Shown: positions 27,625 to 37,042 of the stretch, piece by piece
How positions within the stretch are numbered: the first letter of the stretch is position 1
How the letters are laid out: each line of letters opens with the position of its first letter
Assembly: GCF_004135285.1 (NCBI RefSeq)
Contig: NZ_CP035494.1
Span: 3,100,001 to 3,164,000, forward strand
Length of the DNA stretch: 64,000 nt
Source of the DNA: Microbacterium protaetiae
GTDB lineage: Bacteria; Actinomycetota; Actinomycetes; Actinomycetales; Microbacteriaceae
Direction of reading: 5' to 3'
Notes under the pieces: model-generated
What the model was told of the DNA's origin: nothing
The model's database searches: none
What the model saw: the letters and a program-made list of their open reading frames with translations, nothing else
Translations under genes and position numbers: made by a program

Positions 27625-28048
27625 CGATGAGGGCACCGCACCGTTGGAGTTCATCCTGGCGGGGATGCTGCTGCTCGTGCCGATCGTGTATCTCATCGTC
27701 TCGCTCGGGCTGATCCAGGAGCAGTCGCTCGGCGTCGAATCCGGGGCGCGCCACCTCGCCCGGGCCATCGCCACTGCCCCCGATGCGGCATCGGCCCGCG
27801 ATCGCGCTGATGCCGTCGCCGACTCGATCGTCGACGAGTACGGGATCGACCGCGACGAGCTCGACGTGGCGATCTCCTGTCGACCCGCGGGCGAGTGCCC
27901 CCGGGCCGGGGCGACGCTGGTGGTCACGGTGACCACTCGCGCGGCACTTCCTCTGGTACCGCCCGTGCTGCAGCTGGACCGCCTGGCCAGCGTGCCGCTG
28001 TCCGCCTCATCGGCGGCGAAGGTCTCGCGGTTGTGGGGCCAAGGATGA
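27599..28048 (+). CDS. TadE-like pseudopilin, second copy
   Basis: 149 aa. Same layout as the gene before it: short basic start, the TAPLEFILAGMLLLVPIVYLI pilin-type helix, then an external domain that contains one paired-Cys-like motif (SCRPAGECPR near 98). Two Cys may make a disulfide outside the cell. Overlaps both neighbours (26 bases before, ATGA after). Confidence 0.82.
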   Translation: MRRWRIFSDDEGTAPLEFILAGMLLLVPIVYLIVSLGLIQEQSLGVESGARHLARAIATAPDAASARDRADAVADSIVDEYGIDRDELDVAISCRPAGECPRAGATLVVTVTTRAALPLVPPVLQLDRLASVPLSASSAAKVSRLWGQG

Positions 28049-28473
28049 GACGCTGGCTGCGCGCACGCCGCGGCGATGACGAGGGCAGCATCCTGCCGCT
28101 GACCATCGGCTATGCGATGATCGCACTCGTCCTGGTGCTGGTGTGCGCTGATGCGACGTCGCTGTATCTGGCGCAGAAGCGCCTGGATGCGCTCGCGGAT
28201 GCCGCGGCCCTGGCCGGCGCCGACGGATTCGCGCTGACCGCCGATGACGCCGGCGCGACAGCACGGCTGGTCTCCGCGAGCGTGCGCCGGCAGGCCGAGA
28301 CGCTGGTCGCCGATGTCGGCGCGGGAGCGGTGCTGGTCGACGCCGACACACCCGACGGCCTCTCGGCACGGGTGCGGGTGGCCGGGCAGTGGCATCCACC
28401 GGTGATCACCCTGTTCGTCCCCGATGGCTTCACCCTCGAAGCACAGGCCACCAGTCGCACCGCCCTGCGATGA
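28045..28473 (+). CDS. TadG/Rv3654c-like helicase-free Tad secreted protein
   Basis: 142 aa from ATG 28045 (ATGA with the preceding stop). A charged start (RRGDDEGSILPL), one helix (TIGYAMIALVLVLVCADATSLYL) and an Ala-rich region (LDALADAAALAGADGFAL) as in TadG-type proteins. Fits the last gene of the Mycobacterium Rv3654c-Rv3660c-type set. It ends 4 bases before the convergent MFS stop. Confidence 0.78.
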   Translation: MRRWLRARRGDDEGSILPLTIGYAMIALVLVLVCADATSLYLAQKRLDALADAAALAGADGFALTADDAGATARLVSASVRRQAETLVADVGAGAVLVDADTPDGLSARVRVAGQWHPPVITLFVPDGFTLEAQATSRTALR

Positions 28474-28477
28474 GCGG

Positions 28478-29761
28478 TCACCGTCGCGGGATGTATCGGG
28501 GGATCCAGCGCAGAAACGCGAAGGCTCCGACCACGCCGACCAGACCCATGACGCCGGTGGCCAGCGACAGCGATACCAGCGCCGTGATCGCCGAGACCAG
28601 CAGCGGAGCAGCAGCCCCGCCGGCATCGGTGAGGGTGCGCCAGGAGCCGAGGAACGCGGCCGGGTCTGCCTGCGGCGCAAGATCGGCGCCCAGGGTCATC
28701 AGAATGCCGCTGGACATGCCGTTGCCCACCCCCAGCACCGCCGCGAACAGCGCGAACCACATGGCGGCCTCGGCATGGTCGTGTGTGAAGGCCAGTGCCA
28801 GGAACCCCGCCCCCATCAGCAGCATCGCGGGCAGGGCGGCCCAGAGCCTGCCGAAGCGGTCCATCACCTGCCCCGACGCATAGAACAGTGCGAAATCGAG
28901 GGCGCCCGAGATGCCGACCACGAGCGCTATCGTCTGTGCGTCGAGCCCGATCGACACGCCCCACAAAGGCAGCACGACCTGGCGAGCCGATCGCACCGAC
29001 GACAGCAGAGCGGCGGCGACGCCCAGACGTGCGAGCACCTGCCGGTGTCGCCACATCGTGCGGAACACACCGATCCGCGCCTCGTTCACGCGCACCGGCC
29101 CGGTGACGGCCTCGCCGGTGTCTTCGTCGAGTTCGGGGGAGGGCTGCGTGCGGGCGAGGGCAGCGGCGGCATCGTGTTCGGGATCGGGGCCGAGCACCAC
29201 CAGCAGCACCACGCCGATCAGGCACACCAAGGCGAACCAGATGGCGGCGTGTGCGTCGCCGAAGATCGCCAGCAGGGCTGCCGCCACGAACGGGCCGATG
29301 AACACGCCCAGGCGGAACGAGCCGCCCAGCAGCGACAACGCCCGCGCGCGGAATGACAGGGGAATACGGGTGGTCATGAACGAGTGGCGGGCCAGGCCGA
29401 ACACCGCGGCGCAGAAGCCCAGCACGAACACGGCGATCGTCAGGGTGGCGAGGTTCGGCGCCGCGATCAGGCCGATCGCCGCGGCGATGGCGGCGCTTCC
29501 GCCGACAGCCATCGTGACCCGCTCGCCGACACGGGCCACCGCCCAGCCGGCTGGAAGATTGCCGCACAGCTGCCCGACGACCAGGGCCGACGACACCAGT
29601 GCGGCCAATGCCACGCCGGCGCCGAGCTGGGCCGCAATCACCGGGATGAGCGGAATGACCGCGCCCTCGCCGAGGGAGAACAGCAGCGTCGGGCCATAGA
29701 TCATCGGGCCGAAGCGCCACAGCACGTTCCCCACGCTCAAGGGAGGGGGAACGGTGGTCAC
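28478..29761 (-). CDS. MFS transporter
   Basis: 427 aa from GTG 29761; the frame stays open to 30094 but that part runs antisense through prfB. About 12 hydrophobic segments, with the MFS signature [16 protein letters not shown] near 76 (G-x-x-x-D/R-x-x-G-R loop 2-3) and a second half beginning near 215. A central cytosolic loop carries an acidic stretch ([12 protein letters not shown]). Substrate unknown. Start supported by TAACGT 7 bases before GTG, sharing its TA with the prfB -10. Confidence 0.82.
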   Translation of the reverse strand: MTTVPPPLSVGNVLWRFGPMIYGPTLLFSLGEGAVIPLIPVIAAQLGAGVALAALVSSALVVGQLCGNLPAGWAVARVGERVTMAVGGSAAIAAAIGLIAAPNLATLTIAVFVLGFCAAVFGLARHSFMTTRIPLSFRARALSLLGGSFRLGVFIGPFVAAALLAIFGDAHAAIWFALVCLIGVVLLVVLGPDPEHDAAAALARTQPSPELDEDTGEAVTGPVRVNEARIGVFRTMWRHRQVLARLGVAAALLSSVRSARQVVLPLWGVSIGLDAQTIALVVGISGALDFALFYASGQVMDRFGRLWAALPAMLLMGAGFLALAFTHDHAEAAMWFALFAAVLGVGNGMSSGILMTLGADLAPQADPAAFLGSWRTLTDAGGAAAPLLVSAITALVSLSLATGVMGLVGVVGAFAFLRWIPRYIPRR

Positions 29762-29768
29762 CGCATCC

Positions 29769-29774
29769 ACGTTA
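29769..29774 (-). promoter_or_regulatory. -10 element TAACGT of the MFS gene
   Basis: Minus-strand TAACGT ends 7 bases before the MFS GTG at 29761 and shares two bases (29773-29774) with the prfB -10 on the other strand. Confidence 0.45.
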
Positions 29775-29778
29775 GTCT
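29773..29778 (+). promoter_or_regulatory. -10 element TAGTCT of prfB
   Basis: TAGTCT ends 8 bases before the prfB ATG at 29787. GGAG in the gap could serve as a ribosome site only if transcription started further upstream. Confidence 0.45.
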
Positions 29779-29786
29779 GGAGTGTC

Positions 29787-30896
29787 ATGCTCGAACTCGA
29801 TTTGTCCGCCGACATCCAGGCGCTGCGCTCCACCTTCTCCGACATCCAGGCGGTGGTCGACGTACCCGCGCTGCGGGCCGACATCGCCCGGCTCAGCGAT
29901 GAGGCCGGTGTCCCCGACCTCTGGGATGACCCCGAGAAGGCGCAGAAGGTGACGAGTTCGCTGAGCCATCGCCAGTCCGAGCTTGCCCGCATCACCGAGA
30001 TAGAGCGGCGGCTCGACGACGTTGAGGTGCTGGTCGAACTGGCCAACGAGATGGAAGACGAGGCGTCGGCCGAAGAAGCCCGCGCCGAGGTCAAGTCCCT
30101 CGAAGACGTCGTCGGTCAGCTTGAGGTGCAGACGTTGCTGGACGGCGAGTATGACGAGCGGCCGGCGGTGGTCACCATTCGCGCCGGTGCCGGCGGGGTG
30201 GATGCCGCGGACTTCGCCGAGATGCTGCTGCGCATGTATCTGCGCTGGGCCGAGCAGCACAAGTACCCCGTGACGGTGATGGACACCTCTTACGCCGAAG
30301 AGGCGGGTATCAAATCGGCCACGTTCGAGGTCGACGCGCCGTACGCTTTCGGCACCCTGAGCGTGGAGGCCGGCACGCACCGCCTGGTGCGGATGAGCCC
30401 GTTCAACTCGGCCGGCAAGCGGCAGACCTCGTTCGCGGCTGTCGAGGTCATTCCGCTGATGGAAGAGGCGACCGAGGTCGAGATCCCCGAATCTGACATC
30501 CGCGTCGACGTGTTCCGCTCGTCGGGTCCGGGTGGCCAGTCGGTGAACACGACCGACTCGGCGGTGCGCATCACCCACCTGCCGACCGGCATCGTGGTCT
30601 CGATGCAGAACGAGAAGTCGCAGATCCAGAACCGTGCCGCCGCCCTGCGCGTGCTGCAGTCGCGCCTGTTGCTGCTGCAGAAGGAGCAGGAAGCGGCCAC
30701 CAAGAAGGAGCTTGCGGGCACCATCACCGCCAGTTGGGGCGACCAGATGCGCTCATATGTGCTCGCGCCGTACCAGATGGTGAAAGATCTGCGCACCGAG
30801 CATGAGGTGAACAATCCGCAGGCGGTGTTCGACGGTGACCTCGACGGCTTCATCTCGTCGGGCATCCGGTGGCGTAAGCGCAAGAACGACGACTGA
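29787..30896 (+). CDS. prfB: peptide chain release factor 2
   Basis: 369 aa from ATG 29787. Recognises UGA and UAA stop codons and triggers peptide release. The GGQ motif is Gly249-Gly250-Gln251 in [11 protein letters not shown]; the codon-recognition tripeptide SPF is in [15 protein letters not shown] near 205. Unlike the E. coli gene it has no in-frame UGA or frameshift near codon 25; one continuous frame, as in other Actinobacteria. It is followed by ftsEX-smpB, a familiar order in this group. The apparent upstream start at 29754 is not used. Confidence 0.97.
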   Translation: MLELDLSADIQALRSTFSDIQAVVDVPALRADIARLSDEAGVPDLWDDPEKAQKVTSSLSHRQSELARITEIERRLDDVEVLVELANEMEDEASAEEARAEVKSLEDVVGQLEVQTLLDGEYDERPAVVTIRAGAGGVDAADFAEMLLRMYLRWAEQHKYPVTVMDTSYAEEAGIKSATFEVDAPYAFGTLSVEAGTHRLVRMSPFNSAGKRQTSFAAVEVIPLMEEATEVEIPESDIRVDVFRSSGPGGQSVNTTDSAVRITHLPTGIVVSMQNEKSQIQNRAAALRVLQSRLLLLQKEQEAATKKELAGTITASWGDQMRSYVLAPYQMVKDLRTEHEVNNPQAVFDGDLDGFISSGIRWRKRKNDD

Positions 30897-30942
30897 TCGG
30901 CGCGGCGGCGGTGTCGCTCCCAACGATCGTGCGCGGGCCACT

Positions 30943-30948
30943 TAGGCT
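30943..30948 (+). promoter_or_regulatory. -10 element TAGGCT of ftsE, leaderless type
   Basis: TAGGCT ends 9 bases before the ftsE ATG at 30958, in the 61-base gap after prfB. Confidence 0.4.
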
Positions 30949-30957
30949 CGTTGAGCC

Positions 30958-31962
30958 ATGATCCGGTTCGAGAACGTCACCAAGCGGTATCGCGGCACCT
31001 CCAAACCCGCTCTGTCGAACGTGGACTTCGAGGTGCAACGCGGAGAATTCGTCTTTCTCGTCGGCCCGTCGGGGTCGGGAAAGTCGACCTGTCTGCGCAT
31101 GGTCTTGCGCGAGGAGACCCCCAGTGAAGGCCGGGTCGTCGTGCTCGGCCGCGACCTGCGCACGGTGTCGAACCGCAAGGCTCCATACTTCCGCCGCCAC
31201 ATCGGCGCGGTGTTCCAGGACTTTCGCCTGCTGCCGACGAAGACCGTGTCGCAGAACGTCGCTTTCGCCCTCGAAGTCATCGGCGCATCGCGCGCATTCA
31301 TCCGCCAGTCGGTTCCCGAGGTGCTTGCACTGGTGGGCCTGGAGGGCAAGGGCAAGCGGCTGCCGCACGAGCTGTCCGGCGGCGAGCAGCAGCGCGTGGC
31401 GATTGCCCGCGCTCTCGTGAACCGCCCCCAGGTGCTGCTGGCTGACGAGCCCACCGGAAACCTCGACCCCGCCACCTCGGTGGGCATCATGCAACTTCTC
31501 GCCCGGATCAACAGCACCGGCACCACGGTGCTCATGGCCACGCACGAGGCGGGTTTCGTCGACCAGATGCAGCGCCGTGTCATCGAACTGCAGGAGGGCG
31601 AGATGCTGCGCGATGAGCGGCACGGCGGCTACGGTGACACCTCGGGGCTGCCGAGTCTGGCGCCGGGTCCCGAACGCGGAGCGGCGGCTGTGGCCGCGCT
31701 CACGGCCGTGCTCGAGGTGCACCGCGAGACGGTATCGGGCGCCCCCGATGCAGAGCGGGAGGATGCCGCGGCCGCGCCGGCCGCCGAGCCGGTGATCGAC
31801 CGCGCCGCGGCATCCGAGTCCGCGACATCCCCGTCCCCAGCATCCGATTCAGCGCCCGAACCCGGCGCGGACGAGCTGCCCGGCGGGCTGTCTGAGGCGT
31901 TGGGCGCGGCAGAGCGCCTGGGCCTGGGCGAAGACGACGACGAAGTGGGGCCGACGCGATGA
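30958..31962 (+). CDS. ftsE: cell division ATP-binding protein FtsE with C-terminal extension
   Basis: 334 aa, about 105 longer than the usual ~229. The ATPase part is standard: Walker [10 protein letters not shown] at 36-44, signature [15 protein letters not shown] near 140, Walker [12 protein letters not shown] near 159, H-loop MATHEAGF near 190. After about residue 225 comes a low-complexity Ala/Pro/Glu/Ser tail ([32 protein letters not shown]), probably disordered. FtsEX acts at the division site, passing ATP-driven movement to peptidoglycan hydrolases. Overlaps ftsX by four bases. Confidence 0.95.
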   Translation: MIRFENVTKRYRGTSKPALSNVDFEVQRGEFVFLVGPSGSGKSTCLRMVLREETPSEGRVVVLGRDLRTVSNRKAPYFRRHIGAVFQDFRLLPTKTVSQNVAFALEVIGASRAFIRQSVPEVLALVGLEGKGKRLPHELSGGEQQRVAIARALVNRPQVLLADEPTGNLDPATSVGIMQLLARINSTGTTVLMATHEAGFVDQMQRRVIELQEGEMLRDERHGGYGDTSGLPSLAPGPERGAAAVAALTAVLEVHRETVSGAPDAEREDAAAAPAAEPVIDRAAASESATSPSPASDSAPEPGADELPGGLSEALGAAERLGLGEDDDEVGPTR

Positions 31963-32873
31963 GGGCCGGACTCGTCGTGCGCGAGGCACTGAACGGCCTG
32001 CGACGCAACGCCTCCATGATCATCTCGATCGTGCTGGTCACGTTCGTCTCGCTCACATTCGTGGGCGCGGCGATTCTCATGCAGGCCCAGATCGGCACCA
32101 TGCGCGACTTCTGGACCGGGCGTGCTCAGGTGCAGGTGTCGATGTGCGTCGACGGTGCGCGCGAGGCCACCTGCGACGCCGGTGCCGCCACCGACGAGCA
32201 GATCCAGGCGGTGAAGGATCAGCTCGACGGCGCGGGTCTGAAGCCGCTCATCGCCAAGTACCGCTACGAGACGCCCAAGCAGGCCTACCAGAACGCGCTG
32301 GAACTGCTCGGCGACGATTACAAAGACATCCTGACCCCGAGCCAGTTCGGCGCGAGCTTCTACATCAACCTCGTCGACCCGCAGAACTCCGCCGTCATCA
32401 CCGAGGCGTTCGCCGGCAAGAAGGGCGTTCAGGCGGTGCAAGATCAGATGCAGCTGCTGCAGCCGCTGTTCACCGCCCTGACGGTCTCCACCTATGTCGC
32501 GGTGGGCATCGCCGTGCTCATGTTGATCGCCGCCGTTCTGCTGATAGCGACCACTATCCGTCTCTCGGCTTATGCGAGACGCAAAGAGCTGCGGATCATG
32601 CGGCTGGTCGGGGCGTCCAACGGCTTCATCCAGACGCCGTTCATCCTCGAAGGTGTGCTGTCGGCGCTGATCGGGTCGGTCCTATCGGGTCTGGCCATCT
32701 GGGCGGGCGTGCGCTTCGGTGTGAACGGCTATCTGCGCACCCGGGTCGACTTCATCACCACCTGGGTGGGGATGGGCGATGTGGCCTACGTCGTGCCGAT
32801 CCTCATCGGCATCGGCGTGGTGCTGGCCGCCGTCTCGGCCGGGTTCGCCATCCGGCGCTGGCTGCGCGCGTAG
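31959..32873 (+). CDS. ftsX: cell division membrane protein FtsX
   Basis: 304 aa. One N-terminal helix (about 20-45), a large external domain (about 45-170) that would contact a hydrolase adaptor, then three more helices with the cytosolic [24 protein letters not shown] loop near 197, the hallmark of FtsX. The external domain has Cys63 and Cys70, a likely disulfide. Overlaps ftsE (ATGA). Precedes smpB by 71 bases. Confidence 0.95.
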   Translation: MRAGLVVREALNGLRRNASMIISIVLVTFVSLTFVGAAILMQAQIGTMRDFWTGRAQVQVSMCVDGAREATCDAGAATDEQIQAVKDQLDGAGLKPLIAKYRYETPKQAYQNALELLGDDYKDILTPSQFGASFYINLVDPQNSAVITEAFAGKKGVQAVQDQMQLLQPLFTALTVSTYVAVGIAVLMLIAAVLLIATTIRLSAYARRKELRIMRLVGASNGFIQTPFILEGVLSALIGSVLSGLAIWAGVRFGVNGYLRTRVDFITTWVGMGDVAYVVPILIGIGVVLAAVSAGFAIRRWLRA

Positions 32874-32944
32874 CTGCGATACACTGATGGGCTGCCGCGG
32901 CACGTGCCCACGGCATCCACCAGCATCCGGACCGGGAGAGAACC

Positions 32945-33421
32945 ATGCCGAAGGAACGCGGCGAGAAGATCGTCGCGACCAACCGTCGCGCACGCCACGA
33001 CTACCTCATCGAGAAGACATATGAGGCGGGTCTGGTGCTCACCGGCACCGAGGTGAAGTCGCTGCGCGAGGGCCGCGCCAACCTCTCCGACGGGTACGCC
33101 TACATCAAAGACGGCGAGGCGTTTCTCGACGCGGTCAACATCCCGCAGTACCTGCAGGGCAACTGGACGAACCACGCCGCCAAACGGGTGCGCAAGCTGC
33201 TGCTGCACAAGGAAGAGATCGTGCGTCTTTCGCACGCGGTGTCGGCCGGCGGCTACACGCTCGTGCCGATGCGCCTGTACTTCTCTGACGGGCGTGCCAA
33301 GGTCGAGATCGCTGTGGCCAAGGGCAAGCGAGAGTTCGACAAGCGCCAGACGCTGCGTGAACGGCAGGACCGCCGCGAGGCCGAGCGCGCCATGCGCACG
33401 CGCAACCGGATGGGCGAGTAG
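32945..33421 (+). CDS. smpB: SsrA-binding protein SmpB
   Basis: 158 aa. Binds the tRNA-like end of tmRNA and brings it to stalled ribosomes. Core: NRRARHDYLIEKTYEAGLVLTGTEVKSLREGR opening, YLQGNWTNHAAKRVRKLLLHKEEI near 70, and the basic C-terminal tail KRQTLRERQDRREAERAMRTRNR that folds into a helix in the mRNA channel. GGGAGAG precedes the ATG. Its RNA partner ssrA lies 3.6 kb downstream rather than next to it. Stop meets the stop of the convergent MFS gene with no gap. Confidence 0.97.
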   Translation: MPKERGEKIVATNRRARHDYLIEKTYEAGLVLTGTEVKSLREGRANLSDGYAYIKDGEAFLDAVNIPQYLQGNWTNHAAKRVRKLLLHKEEIVRLSHAVSAGGYTLVPMRLYFSDGRAKVEIAVAKGKREFDKRQTLRERQDRREAERAMRTRNRMGE

Positions 33422-34885
33422 TCAGGCGACCGGCTCGACTGCGGCGGCCGGCTGCGGGTCGCTGAAGGCCTGCTTCGGCACGAACAGCAACAGAAGCGCC
33501 GCCGAGACCAGGGCGGTCACCCCGCACACCACCCACACCGTGACGTATCCGGCGAACGACCCGGCGGTGGCCCCGGCGTCGGCGGCGTGGCTGAGCAGTG
33601 CGATGCCGAACACGCACGATGCTATGGCGCCGCCTACCGTCTTGACCGAGTTCGTCAGTCCGGTGGCCACCCCGGTCTGAGTGGCCGGCGCGGCTGATGC
33701 CGCGGCGGCGGGAAGAGCGGCCACCAGGGCCCCCGAACCGATGCCGACGATGACCATGTTCCCGAGAACCTGCGCGTAGCTGGCATGCAGCGGCAGGAAC
33801 AGAAGAAAGCCGACGCCGACCAGCACCGCGGCGATCACCAGCGTCAGGCGCGGCGTGATGCGGCGCGCGAGCTGTGGATACGCCAGTGCGCCGGTGATCA
33901 TCGCGATCAGGTAGACACCGATGATCAGTGAGGTCGCGAACCCTGTCGTGCCCAGTCCATAGCCGTACACACCCGGGTCGGTGCGGGCGAACGTCGACAA
34001 GGGAGCCTGCGCACCCAGCACGCTCACGCCGAACAGGCCGGCCGTCAAGAACACCGGGCCCAGGGCCGGCGAGCGGAACATGCGCACGTCGATGAGCGGG
34101 TCAGCACAGCGCAGCTCCCACACGACGAACGGCACCAGCAGCGCGATGCCGAGCAGCGTCACCAGCCACGACAGCGGGTCGGACGGGCCGTTCAGACGCA
34201 ACAGGCTCAGCCCGCCGGTGAAGGCGATCAGCGCCAGCGAGACCAGGATCACGCCCACGGTGTCGAAGGTGCCGCCGGTAGGCTCGGGCGACTCGTTCAC
34301 CCCGAACAGCACCACGAAGAAGCAGACGATGATCATGACGCTCGGCACCAGCAGCACCATCCACAGGGGGAGCGCGTCGATGAGTGCGCCACCGGCCAAC
34401 GCGCCGATGATCGCACCCGACTCGAGAGCGGCCACCAGCATCCCCGACGCACGCGCGGTGATCGTCGAGCGTCCGCTCATGCGCCGGGCGCGGGAGAAGA
34501 TCAACGCGATCTCCAGCGGCAGCCATACGACGTAGAACCCCATCAGAGCCCAGCCGGCGAGGAATATCGCGAACGAGTCGGTGAAGGGAAGGACGAGGGA
34601 TGCCGCAGCCGTGACAGCCGTCGAGATCAGCAGCATCCGCTTGTGCCCGATCATGTCGCCGAGCTTCGCAAACGCCGGCACCACGAGTGCCGACAGCATC
34701 AGCTGGGTGCCTTCGAGCCAGTTCACATCGGCGTCGTGGATGCCCAGGTGCCGGGCGATGTCGGTGAGCATAGGCGTGTAATAGCCCTGCAGAACGCCGC
34801 TGGTGAATTCGACGAAGGCGAGGAAGCCGACGACGCCGGCCAGAGCACCCAGGGTCACGCGCGCGGGCGCGGCAGAACGCGTCAT
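33422..34885 (-). CDS. MFS transporter, drug or metabolite exporter type
   Basis: 487 aa with about 14 hydrophobic segments, of the DHA2 kind. Loop 2-3 motif AKLGDMIGHKRMLLIST near 73, and motif C-like GWALMGFYVVWLPLEIALIFS near 112. Second half restarts near 255 (LGPVFLTAGLFGVSVLG). Function cannot be narrowed beyond export of a small molecule. ATG 34885 has GAAGGAG upstream. Confidence 0.82.
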   Translation of the reverse strand: MTRSAAPARVTLGALAGVVGFLAFVEFTSGVLQGYYTPMLTDIARHLGIHDADVNWLEGTQLMLSALVVPAFAKLGDMIGHKRMLLISTAVTAAASLVLPFTDSFAIFLAGWALMGFYVVWLPLEIALIFSRARRMSGRSTITARASGMLVAALESGAIIGALAGGALIDALPLWMVLLVPSVMIIVCFFVVLFGVNESPEPTGGTFDTVGVILVSLALIAFTGGLSLLRLNGPSDPLSWLVTLLGIALLVPFVVWELRCADPLIDVRMFRSPALGPVFLTAGLFGVSVLGAQAPLSTFARTDPGVYGYGLGTTGFATSLIIGVYLIAMITGALAYPQLARRITPRLTLVIAAVLVGVGFLLFLPLHASYAQVLGNMVIVGIGSGALVAALPAAAASAAPATQTGVATGLTNSVKTVGGAIASCVFGIALLSHAADAGATAGSFAGYVTVWVVCGVTALVSAALLLLFVPKQAFSDPQPAAAVEPVA

Positions 34886-34919
34886 GCATGCTCCTTCGCA
34901 GGCAGAGATTCGGGTGCGA

Positions 34920-36254
34920 TCACTCTAGCTGCTGAATGAGCGCGCGGTGGAATCGTTCACCGCGCTCGAGGGCGTCGATCGTGACGTGTTCGTCGACCCC
35001 GTGGATACTCGCCCGCTGTGCCGCCGACATCGTGAGGGGCGCGAAGCGGTACACCGCCGGGCTGAACCGGTGGAAGTGTCGCGCATCGCTGGCCTGCATC
35101 ATGATGTACGGCACCGCGTCGGCCCCGGGATATGAAGCGGCCAGCGCCGCGGCGAGCGCAGCGAACTCAGGCCCGTCGGCGGGGGATTCCGGCGAGGGGT
35201 CGTCACCCTCGACGACGGTCACCTCGACCTTCGGGTCGGCGATCCGGCGGCGCACGCGGGCCACGGTGCCTTCCACCGTCTCACCCACGGCGATGCGCAG
35301 GTTGACGGTCGCCGCCGCCTGCGAGGGCAGCACGTTGGCCGCCGTGCCCCCCGATGCCATCGTCGCAGCCACGGTGGTGCGCACGAGCGCCGCGGTCTCG
35401 CCGCCCAACCGCGCGAAGACCCGGGCCGCAAGCCACGGCCAGGCCGCCAGCATCCGATACAGCACCCGCCCGAACCCCCGTGCGCGGCCCGCGAACATGC
35501 CGAGCATTCGCCGGATGGCCGTGGGCGTGTGGGGGCGGAAAGTGGAGGCGCCCAGCCGGTCGATAGCGCGCGCGACGCGCCGCACCGCTGTCATGGCCGG
35601 GGGAGCGGAGGCATGCCCGCCCTCCCCTCGCGCAGACACGGTGAGAGTGAGCACCCCCTTCTCGGCCAGCCCGATCATGGCCGCCTGTCCGGTCACGAAC
35701 GGCAGCGGGGCATCCACGACCGCGCCGCCCTCATCGAGCACGAGCCAGGGGATCTCGCCACGATCGCGGAACGCATCGGCTATTGCCCGCGCCGCGTCTC
35801 CGTACGTCTCCTCGTTACCCCCGAACGAGAGGCAGACATCGCGGGCGGGCGTGAATCCTGCCTCCAGCAGATTCTCCACCGCCTCCAGGACCACCAGCAG
35901 CGGCCCCTTGTCGTCGAGGGTGCCGCGACCGTAGACGATGCCGTCGGCGATGTGTCCGGCGAAGGGAGGATGCGTCCAGGGGTCGGTCTCATCGACCGGC
36001 ACGACGTCGAAGTGCGCCATGAGCACGAGTGGGGCGCCACTGCGCCGCCCCTTCCAGCGGAACAGCAGACCGAGGTCGGTGTGTCGCGTCAGTTCGAGGC
36101 GTTCGTGGGTGAGCGGGTAGAGAGTGCTCATCAGCGTGATGAATTCATCGAACGGCGCCATCCCGCGTTCGGCGAGCTCGGCCGACACCGTGGGCAGCCG
36201 GATCATGGCCGACAGTCGCTCTGCCAGGCCCGGCCGGGGTGTGATCTCGGTCAT
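34920..36254 (-). CDS. M20-family metallopeptidase/amidohydrolase
   Basis: 444 aa. Di-zinc peptidase of the ArgE/DapE/CPG2 group. Metal ligands seen: AHFDVVPVDE near 85 (His, Asp), YGRGTLDDKGPLL near 109 (bridging Asp), GGNEETYG near 143 (catalytic Glu pair) and MMQASDARHF near 396 (last His). A dimerisation lid (about 190-320) divides the catalytic domain. No signal peptide, so cytosolic: amino-acid, dipeptide or N-acyl-amino-acid cleavage. Overlaps the SIMPL gene ahead of it (ATGA). Substrate unknown. Confidence 0.88.
   Translation of the reverse strand: MTEITPRPGLAERLSAMIRLPTVSAELAERGMAPFDEFITLMSTLYPLTHERLELTRHTDLGLLFRWKGRRSGAPLVLMAHFDVVPVDETDPWTHPPFAGHIADGIVYGRGTLDDKGPLLVVLEAVENLLEAGFTPARDVCLSFGGNEETYGDAARAIADAFRDRGEIPWLVLDEGGAVVDAPLPFVTGQAAMIGLAEKGVLTLTVSARGEGGHASAPPAMTAVRRVARAIDRLGASTFRPHTPTAIRRMLGMFAGRARGFGRVLYRMLAAWPWLAARVFARLGGETAALVRTTVAATMASGGTAANVLPSQAAATVNLRIAVGETVEGTVARVRRRIADPKVEVTVVEGDDPSPESPADGPEFAALAAALAASYPGADAVPYIMMQASDARHFHRFSPAVYRFAPLTMSAAQRASIHGVDEHVTIDALERGERFHRALIQQLE
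34921..34926 (-). promoter_or_regulatory. candidate -10 element TAGAGT of the MFS gene
   Basis: Minus-strand TAGAGT, 35 bases before the ATG at 34885, giving a short leader with a good ribosome site. It overlaps the last codons of the M20 peptidase gene upstream. Confidence 0.35.
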
Positions 36255-36901
36255 CGCGCGACGAACCGTGCTTCCACGGATGCCGCGACCTCGATATCGG
36301 CGGGCTGAAAGTCGACCGCCGGTGCGCCCGCGGTACCGAAAGCAGCCTTGGCCATGCGCAGCGCCGGGGGAGTGTCTCCCGGGGCGAGCAGCCCGAGATC
36401 GGCGATCTGCGTCGGGCTGACTTCACTCAGTCCCAGCGCGCCGGCGTACGCGGTCGCACGCTCGACGGCCACCTGCACCGCGCGTGTTGCCACTTCTTTC
36501 TCAACCGCGTCGCGTGTGGCAGCGGTGAGCCGCCACTCGATGTCGCCGACCTGCACGCCGTCGCGCTGCGCCACCTGGGTGAGCCACCAGCTCAGCGCCG
36601 CGAAGTCGGTGAACGTCGCCGTGACGTCGACGGCCGCATGGTGCACGACGGCGAGCTGCTTGCCCTCGGCCCAGGGGCGGTCCGACCAGACCGCGACGCG
36701 CTGACTCGACCACTCGGCGAGGGAGCCAGAGTCGGCACGCTCGGCCAGGTCATCGCGGATCGGTGCGGCCAGCGTGGCGATGCGTTCGACGACCTCGCCG
36801 CGGTCGGGGCCTTCCGCGCGCACCGTGATGCGCGCGACGGCCTCTTCGGGAGCGCGGCGAGCGCGGTGCTCGGCACGGACGGTGATGGTGACCTCGGGCA
36901 T
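36251..36901 (-). CDS. SIMPL (DUF541) domain protein
   Basis: 216 aa from ATG 36901; the open frame to 37078 would enter the tmRNA. The whole protein is a SIMPL/DUF541 fold (two repeats, MPEVTITVRAEHRA start, VEKEVATRAVQVAVERATAYAGALGL near 150). These proteins are usually exported or periplasmic and poorly understood; here no signal peptide is present. TAGGCT 7 bases upstream supports the start. Coupled to the M20 peptidase. Confidence 0.82.
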   Translation of the reverse strand: MPEVTITVRAEHRARRAPEEAVARITVRAEGPDRGEVVERIATLAAPIRDDLAERADSGSLAEWSSQRVAVWSDRPWAEGKQLAVVHHAAVDVTATFTDFAALSWWLTQVAQRDGVQVGDIEWRLTAATRDAVEKEVATRAVQVAVERATAYAGALGLSEVSPTQIADLGLLAPGDTPPALRMAKAAFGTAGAPAVDFQPADIEVAASVEARFVAR

Positions 36902-36908
36902 AGAGCAG

Positions 36909-36914
36909 AGCCTA
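36909..36914 (-). promoter_or_regulatory. -10 element TAGGCT, leaderless type
   Basis: Minus-strand TAGGCT ends 7 bases before the SIMPL ATG at 36901. Confidence 0.5.
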
Positions 36915-36961
36915 CGGCCCGCGAGCGGCGCATGGGAATTCCGTACCGGGCGATCTCGTTG

Positions 36962-36967
36962 TAAGCT
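36962..36967 (+). promoter_or_regulatory. candidate tmRNA -10 element TAAGCT
   Basis: TAAGCT about 76 bases before the mature tmRNA 5' end, so a precursor leader would be cut by RNase P. TTGACA at 36995-37000 resembles a -35 but has no -10 at the right distance. Confidence 0.3.
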
Positions 36968-37042
36968 GTGATGCTCGGGTGTTGCAGCATCCGGTTGACA
37001 ATTCCACAGCGCGACAGCGGCCGCTCCACTCGGAGCACACAC

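Noticed and set aside
29787..29900. Programmed frameshift in prfB as in E. coli
   Set aside because: The frame is continuous with no in-frame TGA near codon 25.
36995..37000. TTGACA as the tmRNA -35 box
   Set aside because: No TANNNT lies 16-19 bases downstream, so it does not form a promoter with correct spacing.
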